A stretch of DNA of 34,563 bases from Polyangiaceae bacterium (GCA_020848455.1 JADLAB010000450.1:1-34563), one strand, 5' to 3'. Shown: positions 1-9,458, counted from the first letter of the stretch. The notes: a model not told the origin generated them from the letters alone. Program-made: numbers and translations.

Positions 1-27
1 ACCCTTCGCCCCGCGCAGCCCTTCTGC

Positions 28-33
28 TACTCT
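28..33 (+). promoter_or_regulatory. Possible -10 element (TACTCT) upstream of the nuoI-like gene
   Basis: TACTCT fits the TANNNT pattern of other start-proximal hexamers in this window. It would give a leader of roughly 100 nt. The hexamer 17 bp upstream (TTCGCC) is a poor -35. The first 140 bases otherwise hold no gene I can support. Confidence 0.2.
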
Positions 34-140
34 GTCTCGAGCCCAGGTCGCGAGCGCGGGCGTTGGACGCGCCGCGCGAGCCGGACTAACGAACGATCCC
101 AGCCGCGACGCGTCCGCGCCGACGGCGCCGGAAGGCGAGC

Positions 141-782
141 ATGGAATTCGGCGAGTACCTCAAGAGCATCTCCCGCGCCGCCACCACCATCTTCGAGGGC
201 ATGGCGGTCACGTTCTCGCACCTGTTCCGCGAGCCCATCACGGTGCAGTACCCGGACCGGATGCCGCGGCCGCTGCCGGAGACGCTGCCCGAGCGCTACC
301 GCGGCTTTCTCGAGGTGCAGATGGACATCTGCACCGGCTGCCGCCGCTGCGAGCGCAGCTGCCCCATCGAGTGCATCGCCATCGACCTCACGAAGAACCC
401 GGCGACGAAGAAGCAGGAGCTCACCCGCTTCGACATCGACATGGGTAAATGCATGTACTGCGGTCTGTGCGTCGAGGCGTGCAAGACCGAGTCGACGGGC
501 GCCATCCGCCACACGAAGGAGTTCGAGGGCTCGACCGACACCCTCGACTCCCTCACCTTCCGCTTCATCCCCGAGGGCCAGAGCCACCCGCTCTACAAGG
601 CGCCCAAGGACCCGCGCGAGATCCCGCTCGGCGCCTACGGCCCGTGCGCGCGCGAGGCGCGCGAGCGCGCCATGCGCGACAACCCGGCCGAGCTCGAAGA
701 GCTGCGGGCGCTCTGGGTGAAGGAGCGCGACGCGAACAAGAAGGGCGGCGCCGCCGCCGAGCCCGCCGCCGCCAAGGCCTGA
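141..782 (+). CDS. nuoI: NADH-quinone oxidoreductase subunit I-like 2x[4Fe-4S] ferredoxin (NuoI family)
   Basis: 213-aa ferredoxin-type protein that would pass electrons through two [4Fe-4S] clusters in the peripheral arm of complex I or a related membrane oxidoreductase. Cluster motifs are visible at Cys64/67/70/74 followed by Pro ([12 protein letters not shown]) and Cys104/107/110/114. The second motif is followed by Lys115 instead of the usual Pro. The N-terminal stretch ([20 protein letters not shown]) matches the amphipathic, membrane-contacting start of NuoI. The C-terminus ends in a Lys/Ala-rich tail. Start chosen at ATG 141, with GGAAGG just upstream. No other nuo gene is visible; the next gene starts 24 bp downstream and is unrelated. 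Family assignment is firm, but whether it serves complex I or another hydrogenase-like complex is open. Confidence 0.85.
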   Translation: MEFGEYLKSISRAATTIFEGMAVTFSHLFREPITVQYPDRMPRPLPETLPERYRGFLEVQMDICTGCRRCERSCPIECIAIDLTKNPATKKQELTRFDIDMGKCMYCGLCVEACKTESTGAIRHTKEFEGSTDTLDSLTFRFIPEGQSHPLYKAPKDPREIPLGAYGPCAREARERAMRDNPAELEELRALWVKERDANKKGGAAAEPAAAKA

Positions 783-806
783 GCGCACCCCGTCGTCACG
801 CGAGCC

Positions 807-1436
807 GTGAACGTCATCGGCTTCGACGACGGCCCCTTCGGGCACGCGCATCGCGGCGACGTGCTGCTCGTCGGCGCCGTGTGCTCGCGCACGCGCCTCG
901 ACGGCGTGGTGAGCGGCCGGGTGCGGCGCGACGGCCACGACGCGACCCGCCGGATGATCGAGCTCGTGACCGCGGGGCCGTTTCGCGCCCACGTGCGCGC
1001 GGTCTTCCTGCAGGGCATCGCGGTCGCGGGCTTCAACGTCGTCGACGTGCACGCGCTGTCGCGGGCCCTCGCGGTGCCCGTGCTCGTCATCGTACGGCGT
1101 CTCCCGGACCTGGCCGCCGTGCGCCGCGCGCTCTTCAGCACCGACCCGCCCGGACGCCCGCACGTCCGGGGTGCGCGCCGCAAGTGGCGTCTCATCGAGG
1201 CGGCCGGTGCCCTCGAGCCCATCGGCCCCTCGCGCCGCGCCGAGCGCCGCGCCGCCCCGAGCGGCCGACCGGCTCCGGGCCCGCGCCTGTGGATCCAGCG
1301 CGTGGGGGCGTCGGTCGAGGAGGCCCGCCGCCTGCTCGAGGCGACGACGCTCCACGGGCAGCTGCCCGAGCCGATCCGCCTCGCGCACATCATCGCGGGC
1401 GGCATCGCGGACGGTCACAGCCGCGGGCGGGCGTGA
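807..1436 (+). CDS. DUF99 family protein (endonuclease V-like fold)
   Basis: 209-aa protein with the DUF99 signature: an N-terminal GFDDGPF (Asp7/Asp8), a [10 protein letters not shown] segment near 45-54, a hydrophobic strand ending AGFNVVD (74-80), a [11 protein letters not shown] strand (91-101) and a KWRLI segment (126-130). DUF99 is distantly related to endonuclease V, so a nucleic-acid role is plausible, but no activity is established for the family. Starts at GTG 807, 24 bp after the ferredoxin stop. Its TGA (1434-1436) overlaps the GTG start (1433) of the recombinase gene, so translation is probably coupled. The C-terminal third is Arg/Ala/Pro-rich. Function beyond the family name is unknown. 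Confidence 0.8.
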   Translation: MNVIGFDDGPFGHAHRGDVLLVGAVCSRTRLDGVVSGRVRRDGHDATRRMIELVTAGPFRAHVRAVFLQGIAVAGFNVVDVHALSRALAVPVLVIVRRLPDLAAVRRALFSTDPPGRPHVRGARRKWRLIEAAGALEPIGPSRRAERRAAPSGRPAPGPRLWIQRVGASVEEARRLLEATTLHGQLPEPIRLAHIIAGGIADGHSRGRA

Positions 1437-2506
1437 GCGCCACCGCGAAACTTGCGGCGCCCGCGCGCGCGGTGCTAGCCATCCACGTGGCCGAAGGCTC
1501 GCTCAGCGGCGCCATCGCGCGCTTCGTCAGCTACCTGGAGGGCGAGCGACGCGCCTCTGCGCACACCGTGGCCGCCTACGCGCGCGATCTGCGCACGCTC
1601 GAGCGCTTCGTCGGCGAGCGCGCCGGCGGCCCGGTGGCGCTCGCCGACGTCGACGCCGGGGCGCTCCGTGCCTGGCTCGCGGCCGTGAGCGCGCACTGCG
1701 TGGCCGCATCGCTGAGCCGCAAGCTCTCCGCGGCACGCGCCCTGTACCGCTACCTGCGCCGCGAACAGCTGTGCGACCACGATCCCTCGCGCGACCTCCG
1801 CATGCCGAAGGTGGTGCGCCGGCTGCCCGCCATGCTCGACGCCGAGGCCGCGGGCGAGCTCGTCACGACCGCCGTCGGTGACGAGGTGCTGGCCCTGCGC
1901 AACGCGGCGCTGCTCGAGACGCTCTACGGCTCGGGCGTGCGCCTGGCGGAGCTCTGCCGGCTCGATCGTGCGAGCATCACCCTCGCGGCCGGCGACGGGC
2001 TCGGCGAGGCGCGCGTGCTCGGCAAGGGGCGACGCGAGCGCACCGTCCCGCTCGGCGGGCGCGCCGTCGAGGCCCTGCAGGCCTACCTCGCCCGGCGCGG
2101 CGAGCTCGTGCGGCCCGACCGGCCCCCGACGGACGCGCTCTTCCTGTCGCGCCGCGGCGGGCGGCTCACACCCCGCATGGTCGAGGTCGTCGTGCAGCGC
2201 GCCGGCGCGCTCGCCACGGGGCGCGCCGATCTGCACCCGCACGCGCTGCGGCACAGCTGCGCCACGCATCTACTCGAGGGCGGGGCCGACCTCCGCAGCA
2301 TCCAGGAGCTGCTCGGCCACCGCAGCCTGTCGACCACGCAGCGCTACACCCACACCTCGGTCGAGCAGCTCGCGCGCGTGTACGACGCGGCGCACCCGCT
2401 CGCGCGACGCGCGCCCGCGACGCCGCGTGACGACGCTCCCGGCCAGGCGCCGGGCAGGGCTCCGCGGGCCCGGGGGCGGCGACCGCGCCGCGAGGGGGCG
2501 CCGTGA
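1433..2506 (+). CDS. Tyrosine recombinase of the XerC/XerD family
   Basis: 357-aa site-specific recombinase, probably of the Xer type that resolves chromosome dimers at dif. The N-terminal SAM-like core-binding domain spans about 23-115 ([20 protein letters not shown]). The catalytic domain carries the full set of residues: Arg170 (GSGVRLAEL), Lys198 ([11 protein letters not shown]), His270 and Arg273 ([10 protein letters not shown]), His296 (LGHRS) and nucleophile Tyr305 (TTQRYTHTS). The open frame continues far upstream inside the neighbouring genes, but GTG 1433 is the natural start: it overlaps the DUF99 stop as GTGA, and the core-binding domain begins soon after. A basic, Pro/Arg-rich tail of about 30 residues follows the catalytic domain and is longer than in standard XerC. 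I cannot tell XerC from XerD by sequence alone. No dif site was recognised here. Confidence 0.92.
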   Translation: MSATAKLAAPARAVLAIHVAEGSLSGAIARFVSYLEGERRASAHTVAAYARDLRTLERFVGERAGGPVALADVDAGALRAWLAAVSAHCVAASLSRKLSAARALYRYLRREQLCDHDPSRDLRMPKVVRRLPAMLDAEAAGELVTTAVGDEVLALRNAALLETLYGSGVRLAELCRLDRASITLAAGDGLGEARVLGKGRRERTVPLGGRAVEALQAYLARRGELVRPDRPPTDALFLSRRGGRLTPRMVEVVVQRAGALATGRADLHPHALRHSCATHLLEGGADLRSIQELLGHRSLSTTQRYTHTSVEQLARVYDAAHPLARRAPATPRDDAPGQAPGRAPRARGRRPRREGAP

Positions 2507-4818
2507 CCGAGCCCGTGGCCGCGACGACCGCGACCCGTCCCTCGCGCGTGCCACCCGCCCGCAGCCTGTGGCGTCGCAGCGAGGACGCGCGCCGACGCCT
2601 GGCGGTCGGGGCCGCGGCGGGCTCGCTCGGGTCGCTCGTCCTGGCCGCGGTCGACGCCGCCTGGTCGAAGGCGAGCGGCGAGGTCGGCTACGGTGCGCTC
2701 GTCCTCGGCGACGCCGGGCTGGTCGCGCCGCTGGGTCTCGGCGTCGGGCTCGGCGCGGCGGTCGCGAGCCTCGCGGCGCACGAGCGCGCGCCGACGCTCC
2801 GCGCGCTGGTCGCGAAGCTGCGCGACACGGGCGCGGGGCGTCAGGCAGATCGCGCGGCCTTCGTGGCACTCGCGGCGCTCGGGGCCTTCGCCTGGCTGCT
2901 CGTCGCGGCGCACCTGGCGCGCCACCTCTTGGCTAGCGACCTCGCCCCGCGCTTCGTCGGCCTGGGCATCGCGGCGGGCTCGCTCGGGCTGGCGGTGCTC
3001 GCGGCGTTCTTCGTGCTCGCGCTCACGCCGGGTTTGAAGCGCGCGCTCGCGCGGGTGCAGCCGCGCGTCCGGGCGGCGGTCGACCCCGCGGCGACGCTCG
3101 GCGTCGCCTTGGTCCTCGTCGGGGCCGGGCTCGCCTACGGCGTGTGGAGCGGGGGCCTGTCGGGCGAGGGCGGGCTCTTCGGCATCCTCGGCGTGTTCAA
3201 GCGCCAGGAGCTCGATCTGCGCGCGCCCGGCGCGCTCCTCCCGCTCGCCCTCGGGGCGTACCTCGCGCCGGCGTTGTTCTCGGGTCTGCGGCGGCCCTTC
3301 GTCGCCGCCCTGCTCGCGCTCGCGCCGCTCGGGCTCACGGTGCACGCGGCCACGAGCCTCAGCGCCGCGCCGGACGTGGCCCAGACGCTCGAGCGCGGGG
3401 CGCCCGTGGGCAAGCTCGTGCTGCCGCTCGCGCGCCGGCTCACCGACCGCGACCACGACGGCTACGCCGCGCTCTTCGGCGGCGGCGACTGCGACGACCA
3501 CGACGGCGGCCGCTTTCCGGGCGCCGACGAGGTCGCCGGCAACGGCCTCGACGAGGACTGCTCGGGCGCCGATCTGCCCGTCGAGGCCCTCGCCGAGGCG
3601 CGCGCCGGCGCGAGCCACGGCCCGACGCCGACCCCCGAGGCCGTCGTGGCGCAGGTCCCCAAGGACGGGAACCTCGTCCTCATCACGGTCGACACCCTGC
3701 GCTGGGACCTCGGCTACGCAGGCTACGCCCGGCCCATCACCCCCGCCATCGACGCCTTCGCGGCGCACTCGGTCGTGTTCCAGCGCGCGTACGCGCTCGC
3801 CTCCTACACCGGCAAGAGCGTGGGCCCGATGCTCATCGGCAAGTACGGCAGCGAGACCCACCGGAACTGGGGGCACTTCAACCGTTTCGGCACCGAGGAC
3901 ACGCTCGTCGCCGAGCGTCTCAAGGCCGCGGGCGTGCGCACCGTGGCCGTCCACGGGCACCACTACTTCGGGAAGTTCAGCGCTCTCGATCGCGGCTTCG
4001 ACGTGGTCGACCTCTCGGCGGCGGGCGTGGACACGGGCAAGTGGGCCGTGGACGCGACCATCACGAGCGACAAGATCACCGACGTCGCCATCGCGCGGGT
4101 CGGCGAAGCGGCCGCGAGCGGGCGCTTCTACGCCTGGGTCCACTACCTCGATCCGCACGCCGATTACCTGCCCCACCCGGAGGTGGCGAGCTTCGGCGCG
4201 GCGGCGCGCGACCTCTACGACGCCGAGGTGGCCTACACCGACAAGCACATCGGCCGGCTGCTGTCGTTCATCGCGGCGCAGCCCTGGGCTGCCAAGACCT
4301 CGATCGTGCTGACGAGCGACCACGGCGAGTCCTTCGGCGAGCGGGACTACTGGCGCCACGGTCGCGAGCTCTGGGAGCCGATCGTGCGCGTGCCGCTGGT
4401 CGTGCACGTGCCCGGGGCCGAGCCCCACGCGGTCGACGTGCGCCGGAGCCTCATCGACCTGTGCCCGACCATCGTCGAGCTCATGGGGGTCCCCGGCGCG
4501 AGCGGCCAGGGCGACGACTTCTTCTCCGGCACCTCGCTGCTCCCCGACCTCTTTCCGGCGCAGGGCCAGCCCTTCGCCGCGCGCGACGTGCTCATCGACA
4601 TGCCGGCCGGCCCCTTCAACGAGTCGCGCCGCGCGCTCATCCACGGCGACCTCAAGCTCATCGTGTCGCGCGACGCCCAGAAGGAGCTCTTCGACCTCGC
4701 GACCGACCCCGAAGAGCGCCGCAACGTGTGGGCCAAGCGCAAGGACGAGATCGAGGCCGCGTACGCCGCCAAGAAGGCGAGTCTGCGCGAGGTCAAGGTC
4801 GGACCGGACGACAAGTGA
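2503..4818 (+). CDS. Polytopic membrane sulfatase-like hydrolase with MopE-type Ca-binding motif
   Basis: 771-aa protein of the alkaline phosphatase/sulfatase superfamily. Residues 30-300 hold about six or seven hydrophobic helices. Residues about 313-358 contain an Asp/Cys-rich calcium-binding motif of the MopE/thrombospondin-3 kind ([29 protein letters not shown]). The hydrolase domain runs from about 390 to the end, with metal-binding Asp397 (VDTLRWD), DHGESFGE at 606-613, and [15 protein letters not shown]. The formylglycine motif C/S-x-P-x-R is missing. The matching loop reads [14 protein letters not shown], so Thr436 is the best nucleophile candidate, as in lipid-headgroup transferases and LtaS-like enzymes. 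Starts at GTG 2503, overlapping the recombinase stop, and its own stop overlaps the next GTG. Substrate unknown: sulfate ester, phosphodiester or lipid headgroup are all possible. Confidence 0.85.
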   Translation: MTEPVAATTATRPSRVPPARSLWRRSEDARRRLAVGAAAGSLGSLVLAAVDAAWSKASGEVGYGALVLGDAGLVAPLGLGVGLGAAVASLAAHERAPTLRALVAKLRDTGAGRQADRAAFVALAALGAFAWLLVAAHLARHLLASDLAPRFVGLGIAAGSLGLAVLAAFFVLALTPGLKRALARVQPRVRAAVDPAATLGVALVLVGAGLAYGVWSGGLSGEGGLFGILGVFKRQELDLRAPGALLPLALGAYLAPALFSGLRRPFVAALLALAPLGLTVHAATSLSAAPDVAQTLERGAPVGKLVLPLARRLTDRDHDGYAALFGGGDCDDHDGGRFPGADEVAGNGLDEDCSGADLPVEALAEARAGASHGPTPTPEAVVAQVPKDGNLVLITVDTLRWDLGYAGYARPITPAIDAFAAHSVVFQRAYALASYTGKSVGPMLIGKYGSETHRNWGHFNRFGTEDTLVAERLKAAGVRTVAVHGHHYFGKFSALDRGFDVVDLSAAGVDTGKWAVDATITSDKITDVAIARVGEAAASGRFYAWVHYLDPHADYLPHPEVASFGAAARDLYDAEVAYTDKHIGRLLSFIAAQPWAAKTSIVLTSDHGESFGERDYWRHGRELWEPIVRVPLVVHVPGAEPHAVDVRRSLIDLCPTIVELMGVPGASGQGDDFFSGTSLLPDLFPAQGQPFAARDVLIDMPAGPFNESRRALIHGDLKLIVSRDAQKELFDLATDPEERRNVWAKRKDEIEAAYAAKKASLREVKVGPDDK

Positions 4819-5756
4819 CAAGGGGCCGGTCGCGGCGCGAGTCGGCGCAGGGGAACGAGCGGGCAGGCCTGCTGCCCCTGGGCCGGCTCCTTCTGTGCCC
4901 GCTCGGCGCGGCGCTCGTGCTCGTCCTCGGCTGCGCGCGCGGCCCCGCGCCCGAGGCGGGCACCGGGCCCGACGGCAGCGCGAGCGCGAGCGCGGCGGCG
5001 AGGGCGCCCGGCCTCGCGAGCGCGCCGGCGCCGGCTCCCACGGTGCGCGGCAACCTGAAAGTGGCGAGCGTCCCCGAGGCGAAGCGCCACCTGCGCGCGC
5101 TCTACGCGGAGGCGCCCGGCGCGGTCGAGCTCTACGGCGGCTGCGCGCTCGAGGGAGGTCGCGGCGCGGACGCGGGCGCCGACGAGGACGACGAGGCCGG
5201 CAGGCCCGAGCCGCTCGGCATCGCGTCCGCGGGCTGCTGCTTCCGCGGCAAGGTCGAGCTCTCCTGGGAGCATGCCGTGCCCGCCTCCGCGTTCGGGCGC
5301 TCGTTCTCCGCCTGGCGCGACGGCGACCCCGCCTGCGTCGACGCCCGCGGCCGCCACTTCAAGGGCCGCAAGTGCGCGAGCAAGGTCTCGGCCGAGTTCC
5401 GCCGCCTCGAGGGCGACCTCTACAACCTGTACCCCGCGATCCGCGCGCTCAACGAGGCGCGCGGCGATCGGCCGCTCGGCGAGGTCGAGGGCGAGGAGCG
5501 GCGCTTCGGCGCGTGCGACTTCGAGCTCGGCCCCGACGCAGCCGAGCCGCGCCCCGCCGCGCGCGGCGAGCTGGCGCGCGCGTACCTCTACATGGATGCC
5601 GCGTACCCGGGCCTCGGCCTCGTCGGCGCGGAGCTCCGACCGCTCTTGCTGCGCTGGGACGCCGAGGACCCGCCCGACGCGTGGGAGCGCGAGCGCGCCC
5701 GGCGCATCGCGGCCATCCAGGGAAACGAGAACCCATTCGTGGCGCGCGCGCGCTGA
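4815..5756 (+). CDS. Endonuclease I (EndA/NucM family), lipoprotein
   Basis: 313-aa exported nuclease predicted to cut DNA or RNA nonspecifically outside the cytoplasm. The signal peptide ends in a lipobox (VLVLGC, Cys40), followed by an Ala/Pro/Ser linker to about residue 75. The catalytic region shows WEHAVPASAFG (His153), then RRLEGDLYNLYPAIRALNEA and a C-terminal ARAYLYMDAAYPGLGL ... IQGNENPF segment, all typical of the endonuclease I family. The open frame continues upstream through the sulfatase gene, but GTG 4815 (GTGA overlap with the sulfatase stop at 4816-4818) gives a proper lipoprotein signal. The 54-bp gap to the M16 peptidase gene allows cotranscription. A surface lipoprotein nuclease could serve nutrient scavenging or eDNA turnover; this is inference. 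Confidence 0.9.
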   Translation: MTRGRSRRESAQGNERAGLLPLGRLLLCPLGAALVLVLGCARGPAPEAGTGPDGSASASAAARAPGLASAPAPAPTVRGNLKVASVPEAKRHLRALYAEAPGAVELYGGCALEGGRGADAGADEDDEAGRPEPLGIASAGCCFRGKVELSWEHAVPASAFGRSFSAWRDGDPACVDARGRHFKGRKCASKVSAEFRRLEGDLYNLYPAIRALNEARGDRPLGEVEGEERRFGACDFELGPDAAEPRPAARGELARAYLYMDAAYPGLGLVGAELRPLLLRWDAEDPPDAWERERARRIAAIQGNENPFVARAR

Positions 5757-5810
5757 CGGACGTCGCAGCCCACGGGCGCGCGGGGTCGAGACGAACTATG
5801 GAGATGCCCC

Positions 5811-8645
5811 ATGAAGCTCCGGCCCCACCTCCTCGTCGCGTGCTGGCTCGCCATCGGCTGCGGGCCTGCCGTCGGCGGCCCCGCGACTCCACCCGCGCCG
5901 ACCGGCAGCGCCGCGGTCGTCGGCACGGCCGACCCGCCGCTGCCGCTCGACGCGCGCATCACCACGGGGACGCTGGCGAACGGCCTGCGCTACTACGTGC
6001 TCCCGCACCACAAGCCGCTCGCGCGCGCCGAGCTGTGGCTCGCGGTGAACGCCGGGTCGGTGCTCGAAGACGAGGATCAGCGCGGACTCGCGCACCTCGT
6101 CGAGCACATGGCATTCAACGGCACGAAGCGGTTTCCGAAGCAGAGCTTGGTCGACTACATCGAGCGCTCGGGCATGCGCTTCGGGGCCGACCTCAACGCC
6201 TACACGTCGTTCGATCAGACGGTCTACCAGCTCACCGTGCCCACGGACGACCCGAGCGCCGTCGAGACGGGGCTCGACATCCTGCGCGACTGGGCGGGGG
6301 ACCTCAGCTTCGACGCGGACGAGGTCGAAAAGGAGCGCGGCGTCGTGCTCGAGGAGTGGCGCCTCGGCCGCGGGGCCGGCATGCGCCTGTTCGACAAGAA
6401 GGCTCCGGTGCTGCTCCACGACTCGCGCTACGCGACGCGCATCACGATCGGCCTGCCCGAGGTCATCGAGCACGCGCCCTACGACGCCGTGGTGCGCTTC
6501 TACCAGGACTGGTACCGCCCCGACCTCATGGCCGTCATCGCCGTGGGTGACCTCGGCGACCCGGCGGCGATCGTGCGCGGCATCGAGCGCCGCTTCGCGG
6601 AGCTCCCCGCCCCGGCGCAGGCGCGCCCGCGCACCGAGTTTCCCATCCCGCACGACCACGAGCTCCTGGTCGGCGTGGCGACCGACCCCGAGATGCCGAC
6701 CACGCAGATCGAGGTGTACGACAAGCTCGAGCACCGGCCCGAGCGTTCCCTCGGCGACTACCGGCGCTCGATCGTCGAGCGGCTGTTCCACCAGATGCTG
6801 AACGAGCGGTTCCGGGAGATCGCGCGGCGCCCGGACGCGCCGTTCGTGAGCGCGGCCTCGTACTCCGACGAGCTCGGCCGCACCGCGGATGCGTTCGTGC
6901 GCCAGGCGCGGGCCGAGAGCGGTCGCGCCCGCGAGGCCCTCGACGCGCTGCTCGGCGAGATCGCGCGCGTCGAGCGCCACGGCTTCGCGGCGGGCGAGCT
7001 CGGACGCGCCAAGGACAGCCTGATGCGCTCGTTCGAGAAGAGCGCGCACGAGGCCGACAAGACCGCGTCGCGCTCGTTCGCCGACGAGCTCACGCGCCAC
7101 TTCTTCACCGGCGAGGCGATGCCCGGGCGCGAGGCCGAGCTCGACATCGCGGCCAAGCTCGTGCCGACCATCACGCTCGACGAGGAGAACGCGCTCGCCA
7201 GGGGCGCGCACGAGCGCGGGCGCGTGGTGCTCGTCACCGGCCCCGACAAGGAGCCGCTGCCGGACGAGGCGCAGGTCCTCGCCGCCATCGGGCGCGTCGA
7301 AAGGAGCGACGTCGCGCCCTGGGTGGACACGCCGCCGCCCGCGCTCATGGCCGCGCTCCCGGCGCGCGGCACCGTCACGGCCACGCGCTCGATCGCGGAG
7401 CTAGGCGTCACCGAGTGGACCCTGTCGAACGGGGCGAAGGTGGTGGTCAAGCCCACCGACTTCCAGAACGACGAGGTCGGGCTCACCGGCTTCTCGCCCG
7501 GCGGCACCTCGCTCGTGCCCGACGCGGACTTCGCGAGTGCGCGCTTCGCCGCCGAGGTGGTGGGCGAGGGCGGGCTCGGGGCGCTCGGCCCGAGCGCGCT
7601 CGACAAGGCGCTGAGCGGCAAGCTCGTCCGGGCGCGCGCGTGGATCGGCGAGCTCGAGGAGGGCATCTCGGCGGGTGCGTCGCCGGCCGACCTCGAGACG
7701 ATGTTCCAGCTCGTGCACCTGCGCTTCACGGCGCCGCGCAAGGACGCGGACGTGTTCACGGCCTGGCAGGCGAAGAGCCGCGACGCCGCGCGGAACCGCC
7801 GCCTGCGTCCCGAGGCGGCGTTCGGCGAGGACATGGCCGTGCTCGTCTCGGACCAGCACCCGCGCCGCGCGCCGGTGACCCCGGAGGTCGTCGCGGAGGT
7901 CGATCTCGATCGCGCGCTCGCCATCTACCGCGAGCGCTTCGCCGACGCGGGCGACTTCACCTTCGTCATCGTGGGCAACGTCGAGCTCGGCACGCTCCAG
8001 CCGCTGGTCGAGACCTACCTCGCGAGCCTGCCCACGATCCGACGCAAGGAGACGTGGAAGGACGTCGGCGTCCGCTTTCCCAAGGGCCACAGGGAGCTCA
8101 CCGTCAGCGCGGGCAGCGAGCCGAAGAGCTTCGTCTTCTACGAGCGCCGCGCGCCGGAGAAGTGGAGCAAGGACGCCGCGCGCGACCTCGCCGTGCTCCA
8201 GATGCTGCTGTCGATGCGCCTGCGCGAGGTGCTGCGCGAGGACCTGAGCGGTGTGTACGGCGTGCGCGTGAGCGCCTCGCTCGAGCGCCGCCCGCGCGAG
8301 GAGCGCGACCTGTCGCTGTTCTTCGGCTGCGCACCCGGCAGCGTCACGAAGCTGCGCGATGCCGCGCTCGCCGTGGTGGCGGCGGTGCAGAAGGACGGCC
8401 TCGGCGAGGACTACCTCACGAAGGTGCGCGAGCAGCTGACGCGCACCCACGAGAGCGCCGTGCGCGAGAACGGCTTCTGGTTGTCGGCGCTCGCGGACGC
8501 CTGGCGCTTCGGCGACGACCCGAAGGACATCCCCGACCTCGCGCCCGTGCTCGCGCGCGTCACGGCGGCGAACGTGAAGCAGGCGGCGCAGAAGTACCTC
8601 GACGCCAGGGACAGCGCGCTCGGCGTGCTGCGACCGGCGCCCTGA
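5811..8645 (+). CDS. M16 family zinc metalloprotease, lipoprotein (PqqL-like, two-domain)
   Basis: 944-aa pitrilysin-family peptidase, probably in the periplasm or on the outer membrane. The signal peptide has a lipobox at Cys17 (LAIGC). The first M16 domain has the inverted zinc motif HLVEH at 95-99 within GLAHLVEHMAFNGTKRF and a downstream EKERGVVLEEW that supplies the third zinc ligand. The second half, from about residue 525 (VTEWTLSNGAKVVVKPTDF), is the catalytically inactive partner domain, giving the usual length for single-chain M16 enzymes of the PqqL type. Start at ATG 5811, with GGAGAT at 5800-5805 as ribosome binding site. Substrate unknown; the family degrades peptides. It follows the nuclease lipoprotein gene, so the pair could form a macromolecule-digesting surface set (inference). 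Confidence 0.93.
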   Translation: MKLRPHLLVACWLAIGCGPAVGGPATPPAPTGSAAVVGTADPPLPLDARITTGTLANGLRYYVLPHHKPLARAELWLAVNAGSVLEDEDQRGLAHLVEHMAFNGTKRFPKQSLVDYIERSGMRFGADLNAYTSFDQTVYQLTVPTDDPSAVETGLDILRDWAGDLSFDADEVEKERGVVLEEWRLGRGAGMRLFDKKAPVLLHDSRYATRITIGLPEVIEHAPYDAVVRFYQDWYRPDLMAVIAVGDLGDPAAIVRGIERRFAELPAPAQARPRTEFPIPHDHELLVGVATDPEMPTTQIEVYDKLEHRPERSLGDYRRSIVERLFHQMLNERFREIARRPDAPFVSAASYSDELGRTADAFVRQARAESGRAREALDALLGEIARVERHGFAAGELGRAKDSLMRSFEKSAHEADKTASRSFADELTRHFFTGEAMPGREAELDIAAKLVPTITLDEENALARGAHERGRVVLVTGPDKEPLPDEAQVLAAIGRVERSDVAPWVDTPPPALMAALPARGTVTATRSIAELGVTEWTLSNGAKVVVKPTDFQNDEVGLTGFSPGGTSLVPDADFASARFAAEVVGEGGLGALGPSALDKALSGKLVRARAWIGELEEGISAGASPADLETMFQLVHLRFTAPRKDADVFTAWQAKSRDAARNRRLRPEAAFGEDMAVLVSDQHPRRAPVTPEVVAEVDLDRALAIYRERFADAGDFTFVIVGNVELGTLQPLVETYLASLPTIRRKETWKDVGVRFPKGHRELTVSAGSEPKSFVFYERRAPEKWSKDAARDLAVLQMLLSMRLREVLREDLSGVYGVRVSASLERRPREERDLSLFFGCAPGSVTKLRDAALAVVAAVQKDGLGEDYLTKVREQLTRTHESAVRENGFWLSALADAWRFGDDPKDIPDLAPVLARVTAANVKQAAQKYLDARDSALGVLRPAP

Positions 8646-8671
8646 CGAGAGCGCTCGGCAACGGACCATCA

Positions 8672-8692
8672 CGGAGCACCGTGGTGGCTCCG
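8672..8692 (+). terminator. Hairpin downstream of the M16 peptidase gene
   Basis: Inverted repeat CGGAGC (8672-8677) and GCTCCG (8687-8692) with a 9-nt loop, 27 bp after the M16 stop. There is no U-tract, so intrinsic termination is only possible. The rest of 8646-8886 shows no gene I can support. Its open frames read like random GC-rich translation, though one (about 8721-8830) could be a gene remnant. Confidence 0.35.
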
Positions 8693-8886
8693 CTCGGCGC
8701 CCGCGACCCGAGCGATCCGGGCCACGCAGTTCCTGCGTGACGCCGACCCGCTCCTGCGCCTGCTCGGGCTCGCGCACTCGTGGCGCAGCGCCGCAACAGC
8801 GAGCTTCGGCGCGACCGAGGTCGCTGGCACGTGCCCTGCCGCCTCACGCTCGTACGACGCGTGTCGCAGCTCGAAGGAGGGTCCCG

Positions 8887-9458
8887 ATGAGCATCATCAA
8901 GAATCGACACGGCATGAACATCGTCGGGCAAGGTGGCAAGATCATCGTCTTCACGCTGCCGTCCCTGGCGGCAGCGGTGCTGGTGCACGGGTATTTACCC
9001 GGGGTCGCAGCCCTGCCCGAGAACGCCCGTTTCGTCGCGCCCGTGGGGTGCTGCTGGTTCCCGGGCTCATCCTCTGGACAGCTGCCGTCATCCAGCTGCT
9101 CACGGGGTTCCCGAAGGGCAAGCTCGTCACGACCGGCGCCTACGGCGTCGTCCGCAATCCCATCTACGCGAGCGCGACGTTCTTCATCCTCCCCGCGGTC
9201 GCGCTCTTGACGACGACGTGGGTCTACCTCGTCCCCGCCCTGTTTCTGTACGCCGGTGTCTCGATCTTCATCGGCGCGGAAGAGGCGCAGCTCGCGAAGG
9301 CCTTCGGCCGCGAGTACGAAGACTACCGGGCGAGGGTCCACCGGCTGGTCCCGTTCGTGAAGCCTCGCCCGCACCCGCCCTCGTCCGCCGGTCGGGGCGA
9401 GGACGAGCATCACTCCGTGTCCTTCGGCCCAGGGCATGCGCCCTGGGCTCGGCCCTGA
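8887..9458 (+). pseudogene. Isoprenylcysteine carboxyl methyltransferase/PEMT-like membrane protein gene, frameshifted
   Basis: A strong ribosome binding site (AAGGAGG) precedes ATG 8887. The frame starts MSIIKNRHGMNIVGQGGKII and runs through one membrane helix to about 9045, then turns to nonsense and stops at 9210. The continuation is in another frame from 9048 (VLLVPGLILWTAAVIQLL) and carries the family core GAYGVVRNPIYAS, two further membrane helices and the C-terminal EEAQLAKAFGREYEDY. Restoring one G in the run of four G at 9044-9047 joins the halves into one 190-aa protein reading PVG-VLLVPG, the usual size for small ICMT-like proteins. The intact family methylates protein or lipid termini with SAM, but the substrate is unpredictable here. 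Either a real loss-of-function mutation, a homopolymer sequencing error, or (least likely) programmed frameshifting. Confidence 0.8.
9427..9448. terminator. Strong hairpin at the end of the methyltransferase-like gene
   Basis: Perfect 9-bp stem, GCCCAGGGC (9427-9435) with GCCCTGGGC (9440-9448), and a 4-nt loop. It lies inside the last codons of the frameshifted gene, upstream of its stop at 9456-9458, and between two convergent genes. A bidirectional terminator is likely, although no U-tract follows. Confidence 0.5.

Noticed and set aside
449-1432. Upstream extension of the recombinase frame into the ferredoxin and DUF99 genes
   Set aside because: The extension is low-complexity and lies over two recognised genes. 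GTG 1433 fits the GTGA overlap and the domain start.
8737-8886. N-terminal extension of the methyltransferase-like frame upstream of ATG 8887
   Set aside because: The extension is Arg/Ser/Ala-rich without pattern, and a strong ribosome binding site stands right before ATG 8887.
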